From contig NZ_CP141769.1 of NCBI RefSeq assembly GCF_035621355.1, positions 992,001 to 1,056,000 of the forward strand: a DNA stretch of 64,000 bases, given 5' to 3'. A program made the translations under genes and the position numbers. The notes beneath the pieces are model-generated. The model made no database searches, was not told where the DNA came from, and saw nothing but the letters and a program-made list of their open reading frames with translations. Each line of letters opens with the position of its first letter. Position 1 is the stretch's first letter. This DNA is from Thiobacillus sp. SCUT-2. Its GTDB lineage: Bacteria > Pseudomonadota > Gammaproteobacteria > Burkholderiales > Thiobacillaceae. Shown here one piece after another: positions 30,408-38,997 of this stretch.

Positions 30408-32225
30408 ATGCTGAAGACCATCGTGCCGGCGCGCCTCGAATACCGCGAGGGCGTGCCGTATTCCGCCGCCTACGGCGACATCTACCATTCCGCCGACGGC
30501 GGCCTCGGCCAGGCGCGCCACGTGTTCCTGCAGGGCTGCGGCCTGCCGCAGGCGTGGGCGGGCCGTGCGTGCTTCGTGGTGCTCGAAACCGGCTTCGGCA
30601 CCGGGCTCAATTTCCTGGCCACCTGGGCGGCCTGGCGCGCCGATCCGGCGCGTCCCGCGCGCCTGCATTTCCTGTCGGTGGAGAAGCATCCCTTCGTCGC
30701 CGAGGACCTGGCGGTGCTGCACGCGCAATGGCCCGAGTTCGCCGCGCTGTCGCAGGAACTGCGCGCCGGCTGGCCGATGCTGACGCCGGGCTTCCACCGC
30801 ATCGCGCTCGACGGCGGGCGGGTGCAGCTGACGCTGATGCTGGGCGATGCGCTCGACTGCCTGCCGCAGGTCGAGGCCGAGGTGGACGCGTTCTACCTCG
30901 ACGGCTTCGCCCCCGATTGCAATGCCGACCTGTGGCAGCCGCCGCTCTTCGACGTGCTGGCGCGGCTGGCGCGTCCCGGTGCGACGGCGGCGACCTATAC
31001 GGTGGCGGCGCCGGTTCGCGAGGGGCTGGCGCGCGCTGGCTTCGCCTGCGAGAAGCGCAGCGGCTTCGGCCGCAAGCGGCATTGCCTTGCGGCACGATTC
31101 GCTGGGGAAGGCCGCCGCACGAGGCCGCGCGTGCCGCAGCACGTCGCGGTCGTCGGCGCCGGCGTGGCCGGCTGCGCGACGGCCCACGCGCTGGCGTGGC
31201 ACGGGATCGCCGTCACGGTGCTGGAGCGGGCCGCAGGGATCGGGCAGGGCGCGTCCGGCAATCCGGTCGCGGTGTTCCGCCCGCTGGTCTCGCGCGACGA
31301 CAACCCCGCCAGCCGCCTGACGCGTGCGGCCTTCCTGCACGACCTGCGGGCCTGGCCCGCGCTCGGCGAGCGCCTGGACTGGTCGGCGTGCGGCGTGCTG
31401 CACCTGGCGCGCGACGCCGACGCTGCGCTCAAGCAGCGGCAGGCGCTCGCCGCAACCGCGCCGCCGGCCGGATATGCACGCTGGGTCGAGCGCGACGAAG
31501 CGCGGCAGCTGGCGAACTGGCCGGTCGACGCCGCAGGCGTGTTCTATCCGGCCGCGGGATGGGTGGTGCCGGCAAGCCTGGCGCGCGCCTGGCTCGACCA
31601 TCCGGCGATCAAGTTGCGCGCCGGCTGCGGCGTCGCACGGCTCGCACCGGGTGGATCGGGCTGGCAGCTGCATGCGGCCGACGGGGACGTGCTGGCCGAG
31701 GCCGATGCGGTGGTGCTGGCGAACGCGCGCGACGCGGCGGCGCTCGCTCCGGGGCAGGACTGGCCGCTGCACACGGTGCGGGGGCAGATCACCGAGCTGC
31801 CGCCGGGCTGCCTGCCGGAGCTCACCCGGGTGGTCTCGCGCGAGGGCTACGTGGCGCCCGGCACGCGGCCGCTGGTCGGCGCGACCTACGAGCATGACGA
31901 CGACGACACGGCGCCGCGCGCGGCGAGCGACCAGGCCAACCTGGCGCGCCTGGAGGCGATCCTGCCGGGAGGCCGAAGCCGCGTGGCGATCGAGGCCGTG
32001 CGCGGCCGCGCATCCTTGCGCGCGACGCTGCCGGACCGGCTGCCGCTGGTCGGCGCGGTGGCGGAATGCTCGGGGGTCTATGTCGCGGCAGGCTATGCCT
32101 CGCGCGGCGTGGTGTGGGCCGGCTTGCTGGGCGAGGCCCTGGCGGACCGCATGAGCGGGCAGCCGTTGCCGCTGGAGAACGATCTGATGGGGGTGCTTGC
32201 GCCCGAGCGCTTCAGGCGGCGGTGA
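30408..32225 (+). CDS. mnmC: Bifunctional tRNA 5-methylaminomethyl-2-thiouridine synthesis enzyme MnmC
   Basis: Finishes mnm5s2U at tRNA wobble position 34. The N-terminal methyltransferase half has the SAM motif ETGFGTGLNF near residue 49 and 'DAFYLDGFAP' around 163; the C-terminal half is an FAD oxidoreductase beginning 'VAVVGAGVAGCATAHAL' near 246 that removes carboxymethyl from cmnm5s2U. The 605-residue length fits the fused form. The gene is divergent from the lipid methyltransferase gene across 161 bases and its 3' end overlaps flgN, on the other strand, by 14 bases. Confidence 0.93.
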   Translation: MLKTIVPARLEYREGVPYSAAYGDIYHSADGGLGQARHVFLQGCGLPQAWAGRACFVVLETGFGTGLNFLATWAAWRADPARPARLHFLSVEKHPFVAEDLAVLHAQWPEFAALSQELRAGWPMLTPGFHRIALDGGRVQLTLMLGDALDCLPQVEAEVDAFYLDGFAPDCNADLWQPPLFDVLARLARPGATAATYTVAAPVREGLARAGFACEKRSGFGRKRHCLAARFAGEGRRTRPRVPQHVAVVGAGVAGCATAHALAWHGIAVTVLERAAGIGQGASGNPVAVFRPLVSRDDNPASRLTRAAFLHDLRAWPALGERLDWSACGVLHLARDADAALKQRQALAATAPPAGYARWVERDEARQLANWPVDAAGVFYPAAGWVVPASLARAWLDHPAIKLRAGCGVARLAPGGSGWQLHAADGDVLAEADAVVLANARDAAALAPGQDWPLHTVRGQITELPPGCLPELTRVVSREGYVAPGTRPLVGATYEHDDDDTAPRAASDQANLARLEAILPGGRSRVAIEAVRGRASLRATLPDRLPLVGAVAECSGVYVAAGYASRGVVWAGLLGEALADRMSGQPLPLENDLMGVLAPERFRRR

Positions 32226-32700
32226 GCGGCTTGCCGCGAGGCGTGGCGACCGACTGTCCGGCCTGGTCGTAGAGACCGGTGCGGTTGGTGGCGGCGTGGA
32301 CCAGGACATTCAGCGCCTGGCGCGTCGCCGTGAGGCGCATCTCGATCAAGGTGCCGATACGCTGGTTCATGGCCTGCGCCTCCTGTTCCAGGCCGCACAA
32401 TTCCTGCCAGTGCGCGCGGTGCTCCGCGTTGCCGTGCTGCGCCAGCCAGGCCGCCATGCCGGTGTGGTCGGCGGCGTGGCCGGCGGCCCGCAGCGCATCC
32501 TGGCGCGCACGCACGAGATTGCCGAGCGTCTGCACCTGGGCCAGCTTGGATGCGTTGAGCTGCGGCAGGCGGTCGGCGTCGCCCGCCACCAGCGCGCGTT
32601 CTTCGTCGGCGAGAACGTTCAGCAAGGCCTTCCAGGCGGCCAGTTCCATCCCGAGCCGGGCGCCGAGGGCCGGCTCGCGCGATGCGTCACTTGGCGACAT
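32212..32700 (-). CDS. flgN: Flagellar export chaperone FlgN
   Basis: Cytoplasmic chaperone for the hook-filament junction proteins FlgK and FlgL. The 162-residue, mainly helical sequence has the FlgN-type N-terminal helices ('AWKALLNVLADEERALVAGDADRLPQL') and a helical C-terminal part for client binding. It lies directly after flgM, overlapping by 14 bases, in the conserved flgA-flgM-flgN order. Identity rests on position as much as on sequence, since FlgN is poorly conserved. Confidence 0.85.
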   Translation of the reverse strand: MSPSDASREPALGARLGMELAAWKALLNVLADEERALVAGDADRLPQLNASKLAQVQTLGNLVRARQDALRAAGHAADHTGMAAWLAQHGNAEHRAHWQELCGLEQEAQAMNQRIGTLIEMRLTATRQALNVLVHAATNRTGLYDQAGQSVATPRGKPLTAA

Positions 32701-32983
32701 GGAGCATTTCCTTGACCGAGTTCAGCAGGCTCTCGGCGATGTTGTCGGTATGGATCGTGTACTGCCCGCTGGCGATCGCGGCCTTGATGCTGTCGACGCG
32801 GGCACGGTCGACGACCGGGATGGCGGCCAGCTGGGACTCCAGTTGCTTCAACTGGGTCGCGCGCGGGCTCAGCGTGACGTCGGCCGGGGTGGCATCGGCC
32901 GCTGCCTTCGCGCCGGCCTTGCCCGAGCGCGTCTCGGCAGGGGGGGGCGAAGGGATGGGCTTGAGGCTGGGATCGATTTTCAT
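32687..32983 (-). CDS. flgM: Anti-sigma-28 factor FlgM
   Basis: Holds FliA (sigma-28) inactive until the hook is finished, then leaves the cell through the flagellar export apparatus. The 98-residue protein has a disordered N-terminal half rich in Pro and Ala and a C-terminal sigma-binding part, 'VVDRARVDSIKAAIASGQYTI', with the family motif 'IA..LL'. The ATG at 32983 is preferred. Its targets in this window would be the sigma-28-like promoters before flgK, the receptor genes and cheY. Confidence 0.9.
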   Translation of the reverse strand: MKIDPSLKPIPSPPPAETRSGKAGAKAAADATPADVTLSPRATQLKQLESQLAAIPVVDRARVDSIKAAIASGQYTIHTDNIAESLLNSVKEMLHVAK

Positions 32984-33032
32984 GGCAGCTTCCTGATCGG
33001 ATGGGCGTGGACGAACGCGCCTTGCAGTCTCG

Positions 33033-33060
33033 ATAACGTCATATTGGCACGATTTCTGTA
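33033..33060 (-). promoter_or_regulatory. Weak sigma-28-like promoter before flgM
   Basis: On the minus strand TACAGAAA is followed after 12 bases by GACGTTAT, five of eight matches to the sigma-28 -10 consensus. flgM often has its own FliA promoter, and the site is 50 bases upstream of the start, but the match is poor. Confidence 0.25.
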
Positions 33061-33075
33061 GCGTGTCCGCGCCGG

Positions 33076-33792
33076 CTAGAAGGCGACCACCACCTGCTGG
33101 CCGTCCTGCGCGACGCCGCTGACCACTTCGCCCGAAGCGGTTCTGACCCGGACGCGCTCGCCGCGGCCGGCGTTGGCGAGCGCCTGGCCCTCGCTCTGGA
33201 CGGAAAAGCCGGGGCCCTTGATGAGGAGGCGGGTCGTCTGCCCCTGCTGGACGGCGAGCGGGGCGTGCAGCACGGCGCTGCGCAGCGGGGCGCCGGCCGC
33301 CACGCCCGAGACGGTCCGATAGCCGACCAGGGCGGCGGCATCGGTCGCGACGTCGGCCGGAAGGGCGCCGAGGTCGCCCTCGCGCAGGGCGAGGTCGGCG
33401 GCAGCGAGAACGTGGTTGGCGGGCAGCGCCTCGCGGCTGACGACGTAGGATCCCACGACATGCACCTGGGCCGGCAGGTAGACCGTCCACCGCACCGGGG
33501 CAAGGCAGCGCACGCCGACCGTGGTGCGTCCGATGCTGCGGCTGCCGGCGGGCTGGAATGCCTCGAGCGCCGAACACGCGGGCATCGCGGCGCGCGGTGC
33601 GCCGACCTGCAGCGTCACCTTGCCGGGCAGGCCACCGGCCTGCGTTTTCAGGAAGCGTTCGGCCTGCGCCTGCACGGCGGCCGGGTCCTGGCGGTCCACC
33701 GCTTGGGCGGCGCCGGCCCCGGTGAGGCAGGCGAGGACCGCAAGGCCGCGCGCGAAGCGGCTGCCGGCGGCGCGGATGCGTTGGGCGATCAT
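33076..33792 (-). CDS. flgA: Flagellar basal body P-ring formation chaperone FlgA
   Basis: Periplasmic protein needed for P-ring (FlgI) assembly. From the ATG at 33792, which has AAGGAG seven bases upstream, the protein is 238 residues with a signal peptide (about 1-28, ending 'GAGAAQA'). The C-terminal SAF-like domain shows 'VVSREALPANHVLAAADLALREGDL' and 'VRVRTASGEVVSGVAQDGQQVVV', the family signature. It leads a flgA-flgM-flgN unit divergent from flgB. Confidence 0.9.
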   Translation of the reverse strand: MIAQRIRAAGSRFARGLAVLACLTGAGAAQAVDRQDPAAVQAQAERFLKTQAGGLPGKVTLQVGAPRAAMPACSALEAFQPAGSRSIGRTTVGVRCLAPVRWTVYLPAQVHVVGSYVVSREALPANHVLAAADLALREGDLGALPADVATDAAALVGYRTVSGVAAGAPLRSAVLHAPLAVQQGQTTRLLIKGPGFSVQSEGQALANAGRGERVRVRTASGEVVSGVAQDGQQVVVAF

Positions 33793-33892
33793 GTCGACTC
33801 CTTGGCTCGACTTAGCACAGTGCCGCATTGTAGGGACGGGCGGCCGATCCTAAACGCCGAAATGAGCCGCCTTTCTCCCCTTTATCGTTCGA

Positions 33893-33919
33893 TTGACTGG
33901 ACAGGCGCGTGCCTAGGAT
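33893..33919 (+). promoter_or_regulatory. Possible promoter of the flgB operon
   Basis: TTGACT (33893-33898) and TAGGAT (33914-33919) are separated by only 15 bases and stand 46 bases before flgB. A promoter is required in the 172-base flgA-flgB gap; this is the best sigma-70-like pair there. Activation by a flagellar master regulator is likely but its site is not visible. Confidence 0.25.
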
Positions 33920-33964
33920 GCAGTCATCGCAAAAGGCCTTTGCGGCACGAGAAAGGACAGGACC

Positions 33965-34372
33965 ATGCTGAACCGGCTGGACGACATGCTGAATTTCCAC
34001 GCCCAGGCGCTGCGCATCCGCGAGCAGCGCCAGCAGGTACTGGCATCCAACATCGCCAACGCGGACACGCCCAACTACAAGGCGCGCGACCTCGATTTCC
34101 GGGCGGCGCTCCAGGGTGCGCTGCAGGGCGCGTCGGCGTCCGCCGCGGGCGCGCTGGCGACGACCTCGCCGCGGCATCTCGAAGGCCCGTCCGGCCCGGC
34201 GTCCGAGCCCGGCCTGCTGTACCGCACGCCGGCGCAGGGCAGCGTCGATGGCAACACGGTGAACATGGACGCCGAGCGCGCCGCGTTCGCCGACAACGCC
34301 GTCCATTATGAATTCGACCTGACCCGGATCACCCAGCAGATCAAGACCATGCTGGCGGCGATCCAGGGCTGA
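33965..34372 (+). CDS. flgB: Flagellar basal body rod protein FlgB
   Basis: Proximal rod subunit exported by the flagellar type III system. 135 residues with the N-terminal rod-family motif 'QQVLASNIANADTPNYKARDLDF' at about 25-45 and a C-terminal amphipathic helix that forms the D0 coiled coil. Length matches the family. First gene of flgBCDEFGHIJKL; a GGACAGGA ribosome site precedes the ATG. Confidence 0.95.
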   Translation: MLNRLDDMLNFHAQALRIREQRQQVLASNIANADTPNYKARDLDFRAALQGALQGASASAAGALATTSPRHLEGPSGPASEPGLLYRTPAQGSVDGNTVNMDAERAAFADNAVHYEFDLTRITQQIKTMLAAIQG

Positions 34373-34384
34373 GGAGGCTAGGCC

Positions 34385-34789
34385 ATGTCCCTTTCCAACA
34401 TCTTCAACGTGGCCGGATCGGCCATGAACGCGCAGGCGCAGCGGCTCAACACCGTCGCCAGCAACCTCGCCAACGCCGACAGCGCGACCAGCGCCAACGG
34501 CACCCCCTACAAGGCGAAGCAGGTCGTGTTCGCCGCCACGCCGATGGGCGAGGGCGGCGCGACCGGCGTCAACGTCGCGGCCGTCGTCGACGATCCGTCG
34601 CCGATGAAGCAGGTCTACGACCCGAAGAACCCGCTCGCCGACGAAAAGGGCTACGTGACCATGCCGAACGTCAACGTGGTCGAGGAGATGGTCAACATGA
34701 TCTCCGCCTCGCGGGCCTACCAGTCGAACGTCGACATGATGAACACCACCAAGACCCTGCTGCTCAAGACCCTGAGCCTGGGCCAGTGA
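34385..34789 (+). CDS. flgC: Flagellar basal body rod protein FlgC
   Basis: Second rod subunit, 134 residues. Starts [17 protein letters not shown], has the '[22 protein letters not shown]' ANLANT-type motif, and ends '[19 protein letters not shown]', the conserved C-terminal D0 helix. Begins 12 bases after flgB with a GAGGAGGC-like site. Confidence 0.95.
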   Translation: MSLSNIFNVAGSAMNAQAQRLNTVASNLANADSATSANGTPYKAKQVVFAATPMGEGGATGVNVAAVVDDPSPMKQVYDPKNPLADEKGYVTMPNVNVVEEMVNMISASRAYQSNVDMMNTTKTLLLKTLSLGQ

Positions 34790-34814
34790 CGGCGACCGCC
34801 AACGAGGACAGACC

Positions 34815-35477
34815 ATGAGCACCGTACAAGACGCAAGCAGCGCCAGCAGCCTGTTGGGCGCCACCGCCGCCGCATCGAAGGGCAGCACCGCCGACACGCA
34901 GAACCGCTTCCTGAGCCTGCTGGTGGCGCAGATGAAGAACCAGGATCCGCTCAATCCGCTCGACAACGCGCAGGTGACGAGCCAGATGGCGCAACTGTCG
35001 ACCGTGCAGGGCATCGAGGAGATGAACAGCAAGCTCGCCGCGCTGGCCTCCAGCCTCGGCACCAACCAGATGTCGCAGGCCGCGGCGCTGATCGGACGCG
35101 ACGTGCTGGTCCCCGGCAACCGGGTCGGCCCCTCCCAGCCCGACAACCTGATGGGCATGGAGCTGTCGCGCCCCGCCGACAAGGTCACCCTGACCATCCA
35201 CGACGCGTCCGGCCAGGCCGTGCGCACGCTCAATCTCGGCCCGCGCGACGTCGGCGTGGGCATGGTGGCGTGGGACGGCATGACCGATGCGGGCACCCCG
35301 GCGCCCGCCGGCGCCTACAGCTTCCAGATCGACGCCGTCCAGGGCGGACAGGCAGTCGGCAACACGGCCCTCAACCTGGGCGTGGTGAACAGCGTTTCGC
35401 AAAACGCCCAGGGAGTGCAGCTCAACCTGGCGGGCAGCACCAGCGTCGGATATGCCGATATCCGGCAGATCTTCTGA
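34815..35477 (+). CDS. flgD: Flagellar hook capping protein FlgD
   Basis: Scaffold that caps the growing hook. 220 residues with the signature 'FLSLLVAQMKNQDPLNPLDNAQ' at about 36-57, a following 'QMAQLSTVQGIEEMN' helix, and a C-terminal Ig-like/tudor part of 'GAYSFQIDA' type. Normal length and position. Confidence 0.95.
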   Translation: MSTVQDASSASSLLGATAAASKGSTADTQNRFLSLLVAQMKNQDPLNPLDNAQVTSQMAQLSTVQGIEEMNSKLAALASSLGTNQMSQAAALIGRDVLVPGNRVGPSQPDNLMGMELSRPADKVTLTIHDASGQAVRTLNLGPRDVGVGMVAWDGMTDAGTPAPAGAYSFQIDAVQGGQAVGNTALNLGVVNSVSQNAQGVQLNLAGSTSVGYADIRQIF

Positions 35478-35521
35478 ATGGCCGGAACGGGCAAGGCAGC
35501 AATCATTACAAGGAGCACGAC

Positions 35522-36733
35522 ATGAGTTTTCAGCAAGGCTTGAGCGGACTCAACGCCGCCGCAAAGAACCTGGACGTCATCGGCAACAACGTGTCGAACG
35601 CGAACACGGTCGGTTTCAAGCAGTCCCAGGCGCAGTTCGCCGACGTCTACGCGAATTCGCTGACGGGATCCGGCGGATCCAACGTCGGCATCGGCACCAA
35701 GGTGGCCGCCGTCGTCCAGCAGTTCACCCAGGGCAACATCACGTCGACCAACAATCCGCTCGACATCGCGATCAACGGCAACGGTTTCTTCCGGGTCGAC
35801 AACAACGGCGAGATCAACTACCAGCGCAACGGCCAGTTCCAGCTCGACAAGAACGGCTTCATCGTCACCTCGGGCGGCGCCAAGCTGACCGGCTACACGG
35901 CCAGCGCCAGCGGCGTGCTGTCGACCGGCTCTCCGCAGCCCATCAGCATCAACACCGCCGACCTGTCGCCGAGCGCGACGTCCAAGGTCAACGCGGTCAT
36001 GAACCTGGATTCCAGCGCCGGCGTGAAAACGGCCGCGTTCGACATGAACGATCCCACCACCTTCAACAACTCGATGTCGGTGTCGGTGTACGACAGCCTG
36101 GGCAACCAGCACACGCTGCAGACCTACTACGTGAAGACGGCCCCCGGTTCGTGGGACGTGTATGCCTCCAACGACGGCACGCTCATCCAGGCCACTCCGG
36201 TCGGCACGCTGGCGTTCAACAACACCGGCAGCCTGACCTCGGGTTCGCCGATCACGATCGCCGGCCTCGCGGTGACGACCGGCGCCTCGGCGCTCAACTT
36301 CTCGATCGACTACACCGGCAGCACCCAGTTCGGCTCGCCGTTCAGCGTGAACACGCTGAACCAGGACGGCTACACCTCGGGCCGCCTGGCCGGCTTCAAC
36401 GTCGGTGCGGACGGCATCGTCCTCGGCCGCTACACCAACGGCCAGGCCGCGGTGCTGGGGCAGGTGGTGCTCGCCAGCTTTTCCAACCCGAACGGCCTGC
36501 AGCCGATGGGCAACAACATGTGGTCCGAATCGTCGACCTCCGGTGCACCGCTGGTGGGCGCGCCCGATTCCGGCGGCCTCGGCGTGCTGCAGTCGTCTGC
36601 GACGGAGGACTCCAACGTCGACCTCACCGCCGAGCTGGTCAACATGATCACCGCCCAGCGCGTATACCAGGCCAACGCCCAGACCATCAAGACCCAGGAC
36701 GCGGTGATGCAGACCCTGGTCAACCTGCGTTGA
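35522..36733 (+). CDS. flgE: Flagellar hook protein FlgE
   Basis: Main subunit of the hook. 403 residues starting MSFQQGLSGLNAAAKNLDVIG, with the 'NNVSNANTVGFKQSQAQFADVY' motif and the C-terminal 'ELVNMITAQRVYQANAQTIKTQD' helix. The central variable domains carry many Asn, Thr and Ser, as usual for hook proteins. The ATG at 35522 follows the AAGGAGCACGAC site; the upstream open frame lies in flgD. Confidence 0.95.
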   Translation: MSFQQGLSGLNAAAKNLDVIGNNVSNANTVGFKQSQAQFADVYANSLTGSGGSNVGIGTKVAAVVQQFTQGNITSTNNPLDIAINGNGFFRVDNNGEINYQRNGQFQLDKNGFIVTSGGAKLTGYTASASGVLSTGSPQPISINTADLSPSATSKVNAVMNLDSSAGVKTAAFDMNDPTTFNNSMSVSVYDSLGNQHTLQTYYVKTAPGSWDVYASNDGTLIQATPVGTLAFNNTGSLTSGSPITIAGLAVTTGASALNFSIDYTGSTQFGSPFSVNTLNQDGYTSGRLAGFNVGADGIVLGRYTNGQAAVLGQVVLASFSNPNGLQPMGNNMWSESSTSGAPLVGAPDSGGLGVLQSSATEDSNVDLTAELVNMITAQRVYQANAQTIKTQDAVMQTLVNLR

Positions 36734-36758
36734 TGCCGTAGGGCACTAAGGAGGCCGC

Positions 36759-37499
36759 ATGGACCGTCTCATCTACACCGCCATGACCGGCGCGAAGCAC
36801 GCGCTGGAGCAGCAGGCGACGACGACGCACAACCTCGCGAACGCGACGACCACCGGCTTCCGTGCGCAGATCGACCAGTTTCGCGCGGTGCCGGTGCAGG
36901 GCGCGATCCTGCCCACCCGCGCGTTCGTCGTCGATTCCACCACCGGCAGCGATTTTCGCGCCGGTTCGATCCAGCAGACCGGGCGCGCGCTCGACGTCGC
37001 GGTGCAGGGCGAGGGCTGGATCGTGGTGCAGGCGGCCGACGGCAGCGAGGCCTACACCCGCAACGGCAGCCTCAAGCTCGATGAGAACGGCGTGCTGCAG
37101 ACCCACGACGGCCTCAACGTCCTGGGCGACGGCGGCCCGCTGTCGATCCCGCCCGGCCGCAACGTCGCGATCGGCAAGGACGGCACGATTTCGCTGGTGC
37201 CCGACGGCTCGACCGCGACCGGCCTGACTTCGGTCGGCCGCCTGAAGCTGGTCAACCCGCCGGCCGCCGACCTCGTGCGCGGCGACGACGGCCTGTTCCG
37301 CCTCAAGGACGGGCAGGCGGCCGAAGCCGACCCCAAGGTCTCGGTGGTGGGCGGGGCGCTGGAATCGTCCAACGTCAACGTCGTCGAGGCCATGGTCAAC
37401 ATGATCTCGCTGGCACGCCAGTTCGACATGAACATGAAGCTGCTGCAGCAGGCCGAGAACAACGACAGCAAGGCCGGCCAGCTGCTGGCCATGAACTGA
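36759..37499 (+). CDS. flgF: Flagellar basal body rod protein FlgF
   Basis: Rod subunit, 246 residues: 'MDRLIYTAMTGAKHALEQQ' start, 'HNLANATTTGFRAQIDQF' motif and C-terminal 'NVVEAMVNMISLARQFDMNMK'. The MDRLIY start distinguishes FlgF from FlgG. AAGGAGGC lies upstream of the ATG. Confidence 0.95.
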   Translation: MDRLIYTAMTGAKHALEQQATTTHNLANATTTGFRAQIDQFRAVPVQGAILPTRAFVVDSTTGSDFRAGSIQQTGRALDVAVQGEGWIVVQAADGSEAYTRNGSLKLDENGVLQTHDGLNVLGDGGPLSIPPGRNVAIGKDGTISLVPDGSTATGLTSVGRLKLVNPPAADLVRGDDGLFRLKDGQAAEADPKVSVVGGALESSNVNVVEAMVNMISLARQFDMNMKLLQQAENNDSKAGQLLAMN

Positions 37500-37525
37500 C
37501 CCCCGTATTCGATTAAGGAGCCGAC

Positions 37526-38308
37526 ATGATTCGCTCACTGTGGATTGCCAAGACCGGCCTGGATGCGCAGCAGACGCAGATGGACGTGATTTCCAACAAC
37601 CTCGCCAACGTCAGCACCAGCGGCTTCAAGCGCGCGCGTGCCGTGTTCGAGGATCTGCTGTACCAGACCCTCCGCCAGCCCGGCGCGCAATCGTCCGAGC
37701 AGACGCAGCTGCCTTCCGGCCTGCAGATCGGCACCGGCGTGCGCACCGTCGCGACCGAGCGCATCTTCACCCAGGGCAACCTGCAGCAGACCGGCAACGC
37801 CAAGGACGTGGCCATCCAGGGCAACGGCTTCTTCCAGGTGCTGATGCCGGACGGCACCACCGCCTACACGCGCGACGGCTCGTTCCAGAGCGACGCCAAC
37901 GGGCAGCTGGTGACCTCCAGCGGCTACCCGGTGCAGCCGGCCATCACGATTCCGCCCGATGCCCAGAGCATCACCATCGCCCGCGACGGCACGGTGTCGG
38001 TGCAGCAGGCCGGCGCCACCGCCCCGGTGACGGTCGGCACGCTGCAGCTGGCGATGTTCGTCAACCCGGCCGGCCTGCAGAGCCTGGGCGAGAACCTCTA
38101 CGCGGAAACCGCCGCATCCGGCACGGCGAGCTCGAACGCCCCCGGCAGCAACGGCGCGGGCCTGCTCAACCAGGGCTATGTCGAGACCTCGAACGTCAAC
38201 GTCGTCGAGGAGATGGTCAACATGATCCAGACCCAGCGCGCGTACGAAATCAACAGCAAGGCGATCACGACATCCGACCAGATGCTGCAGCGCCTGACGC
38301 AGCTCTGA
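37526..38308 (+). CDS. flgG: Flagellar distal rod protein FlgG
   Basis: Distal rod subunit, 260 residues, starting [20 protein letters not shown] with '[26 protein letters not shown]', which contains the FlgG-specific insert that stiffens the rod, and ending in a D0 helix '[23 protein letters not shown]'. Length matches FlgG of enteric bacteria exactly. Confidence 0.96.
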   Translation: MIRSLWIAKTGLDAQQTQMDVISNNLANVSTSGFKRARAVFEDLLYQTLRQPGAQSSEQTQLPSGLQIGTGVRTVATERIFTQGNLQQTGNAKDVAIQGNGFFQVLMPDGTTAYTRDGSFQSDANGQLVTSSGYPVQPAITIPPDAQSITIARDGTVSVQQAGATAPVTVGTLQLAMFVNPAGLQSLGENLYAETAASGTASSNAPGSNGAGLLNQGYVETSNVNVVEEMVNMIQTQRAYEINSKAITTSDQMLQRLTQL

Positions 38309-38316
38309 GACCGGCC

Positions 38317-38985
38317 ATGAACATCGCGCGCGCCATCGGGATCGCAGGCCTGCTGATCGGACTGGCCGGCTGCGGCACCACGCCGTCGTCCATCGTCGAC
38401 CAGCCGACCACCGCGCGTCCGAAGCCGTTGCCCGCGCAGACGGCGGGCAACGGCGCGATCTACCAGACGAACGCCTACCGCCCGCTGTTCGAGGACCGGC
38501 GCGCCCGCCAGGTCGGCGACATCCTCACCATCGTGATCAACGAGAACACCCAGGCCGGCAAGAAGGCGGCGTCCAACGGCTCGAAGACCGGCGCGGTCGA
38601 TTCGTCGATCAGCGCCGTCGCAGGCCTGCCGCTCAAGACCTTCCAGGGCATCGGCGTGAAGGCCGATTCGTCGACCCAGTACGACGACAAGTCGGCGCTC
38701 AATTCGAGCAACACCTTCAGCGGCACGATCACCGTGACCGTCACCGAGGTGCTGCCGAACGGCAACCTGGTCGTGGCCGGCGAGAAGCAGGTCGCGTTCG
38801 ACAAGGGCACCGAATACATCCGCCTGTCCGGCGTGGTGCAGCCCGACACGATCCTGTCCGGCAACACGGTGTCGTCGGCGAAGGTGGCCGACGCGCGCAT
38901 CGAATACCGCAGCAGCAGCAAGCTCGACTCGGCCGAGGTCATGAACTGGCTGGCGCGCTTCTTCCTCAGCTTCGTTCCCCTCTGA
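38317..38985 (+). CDS. flgH: Flagellar L-ring lipoprotein FlgH
   Basis: Outer-membrane ring lipoprotein. 222 residues from the ATG at 38317; the signal peptide ends in a lipobox LAGC with lipid-modified Cys19. The motif 'RPLFEDRRARQVGDILTIVINENTQAGKKA' and the C-terminal 'VADARIEYRSSSKLDSAEVMNWLARFFLS' are family signatures. Confidence 0.95.
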   Translation: MNIARAIGIAGLLIGLAGCGTTPSSIVDQPTTARPKPLPAQTAGNGAIYQTNAYRPLFEDRRARQVGDILTIVINENTQAGKKAASNGSKTGAVDSSISAVAGLPLKTFQGIGVKADSSTQYDDKSALNSSNTFSGTITVTVTEVLPNGNLVVAGEKQVAFDKGTEYIRLSGVVQPDTILSGNTVSSAKVADARIEYRSSSKLDSAEVMNWLARFFLSFVPL

Positions 38986-38997
38986 ACGGTGGGCATC

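Noticed and set aside
33044-33060. TTGGCACGATTTCTGTA, resembling a sigma-54 -24/-12 site
   Set aside because: The -12 half has GT instead of GC, and it points antisense into flgA with no plus-strand gene behind it.
33897-33914. CTGG-N10-GC before flgB, a possible sigma-54 site
   Set aside because: Only the two dinucleotides fit; CACG and TTGC halves are largely missing. Kept as no more than a coincidence beside the sigma-70-like pair.
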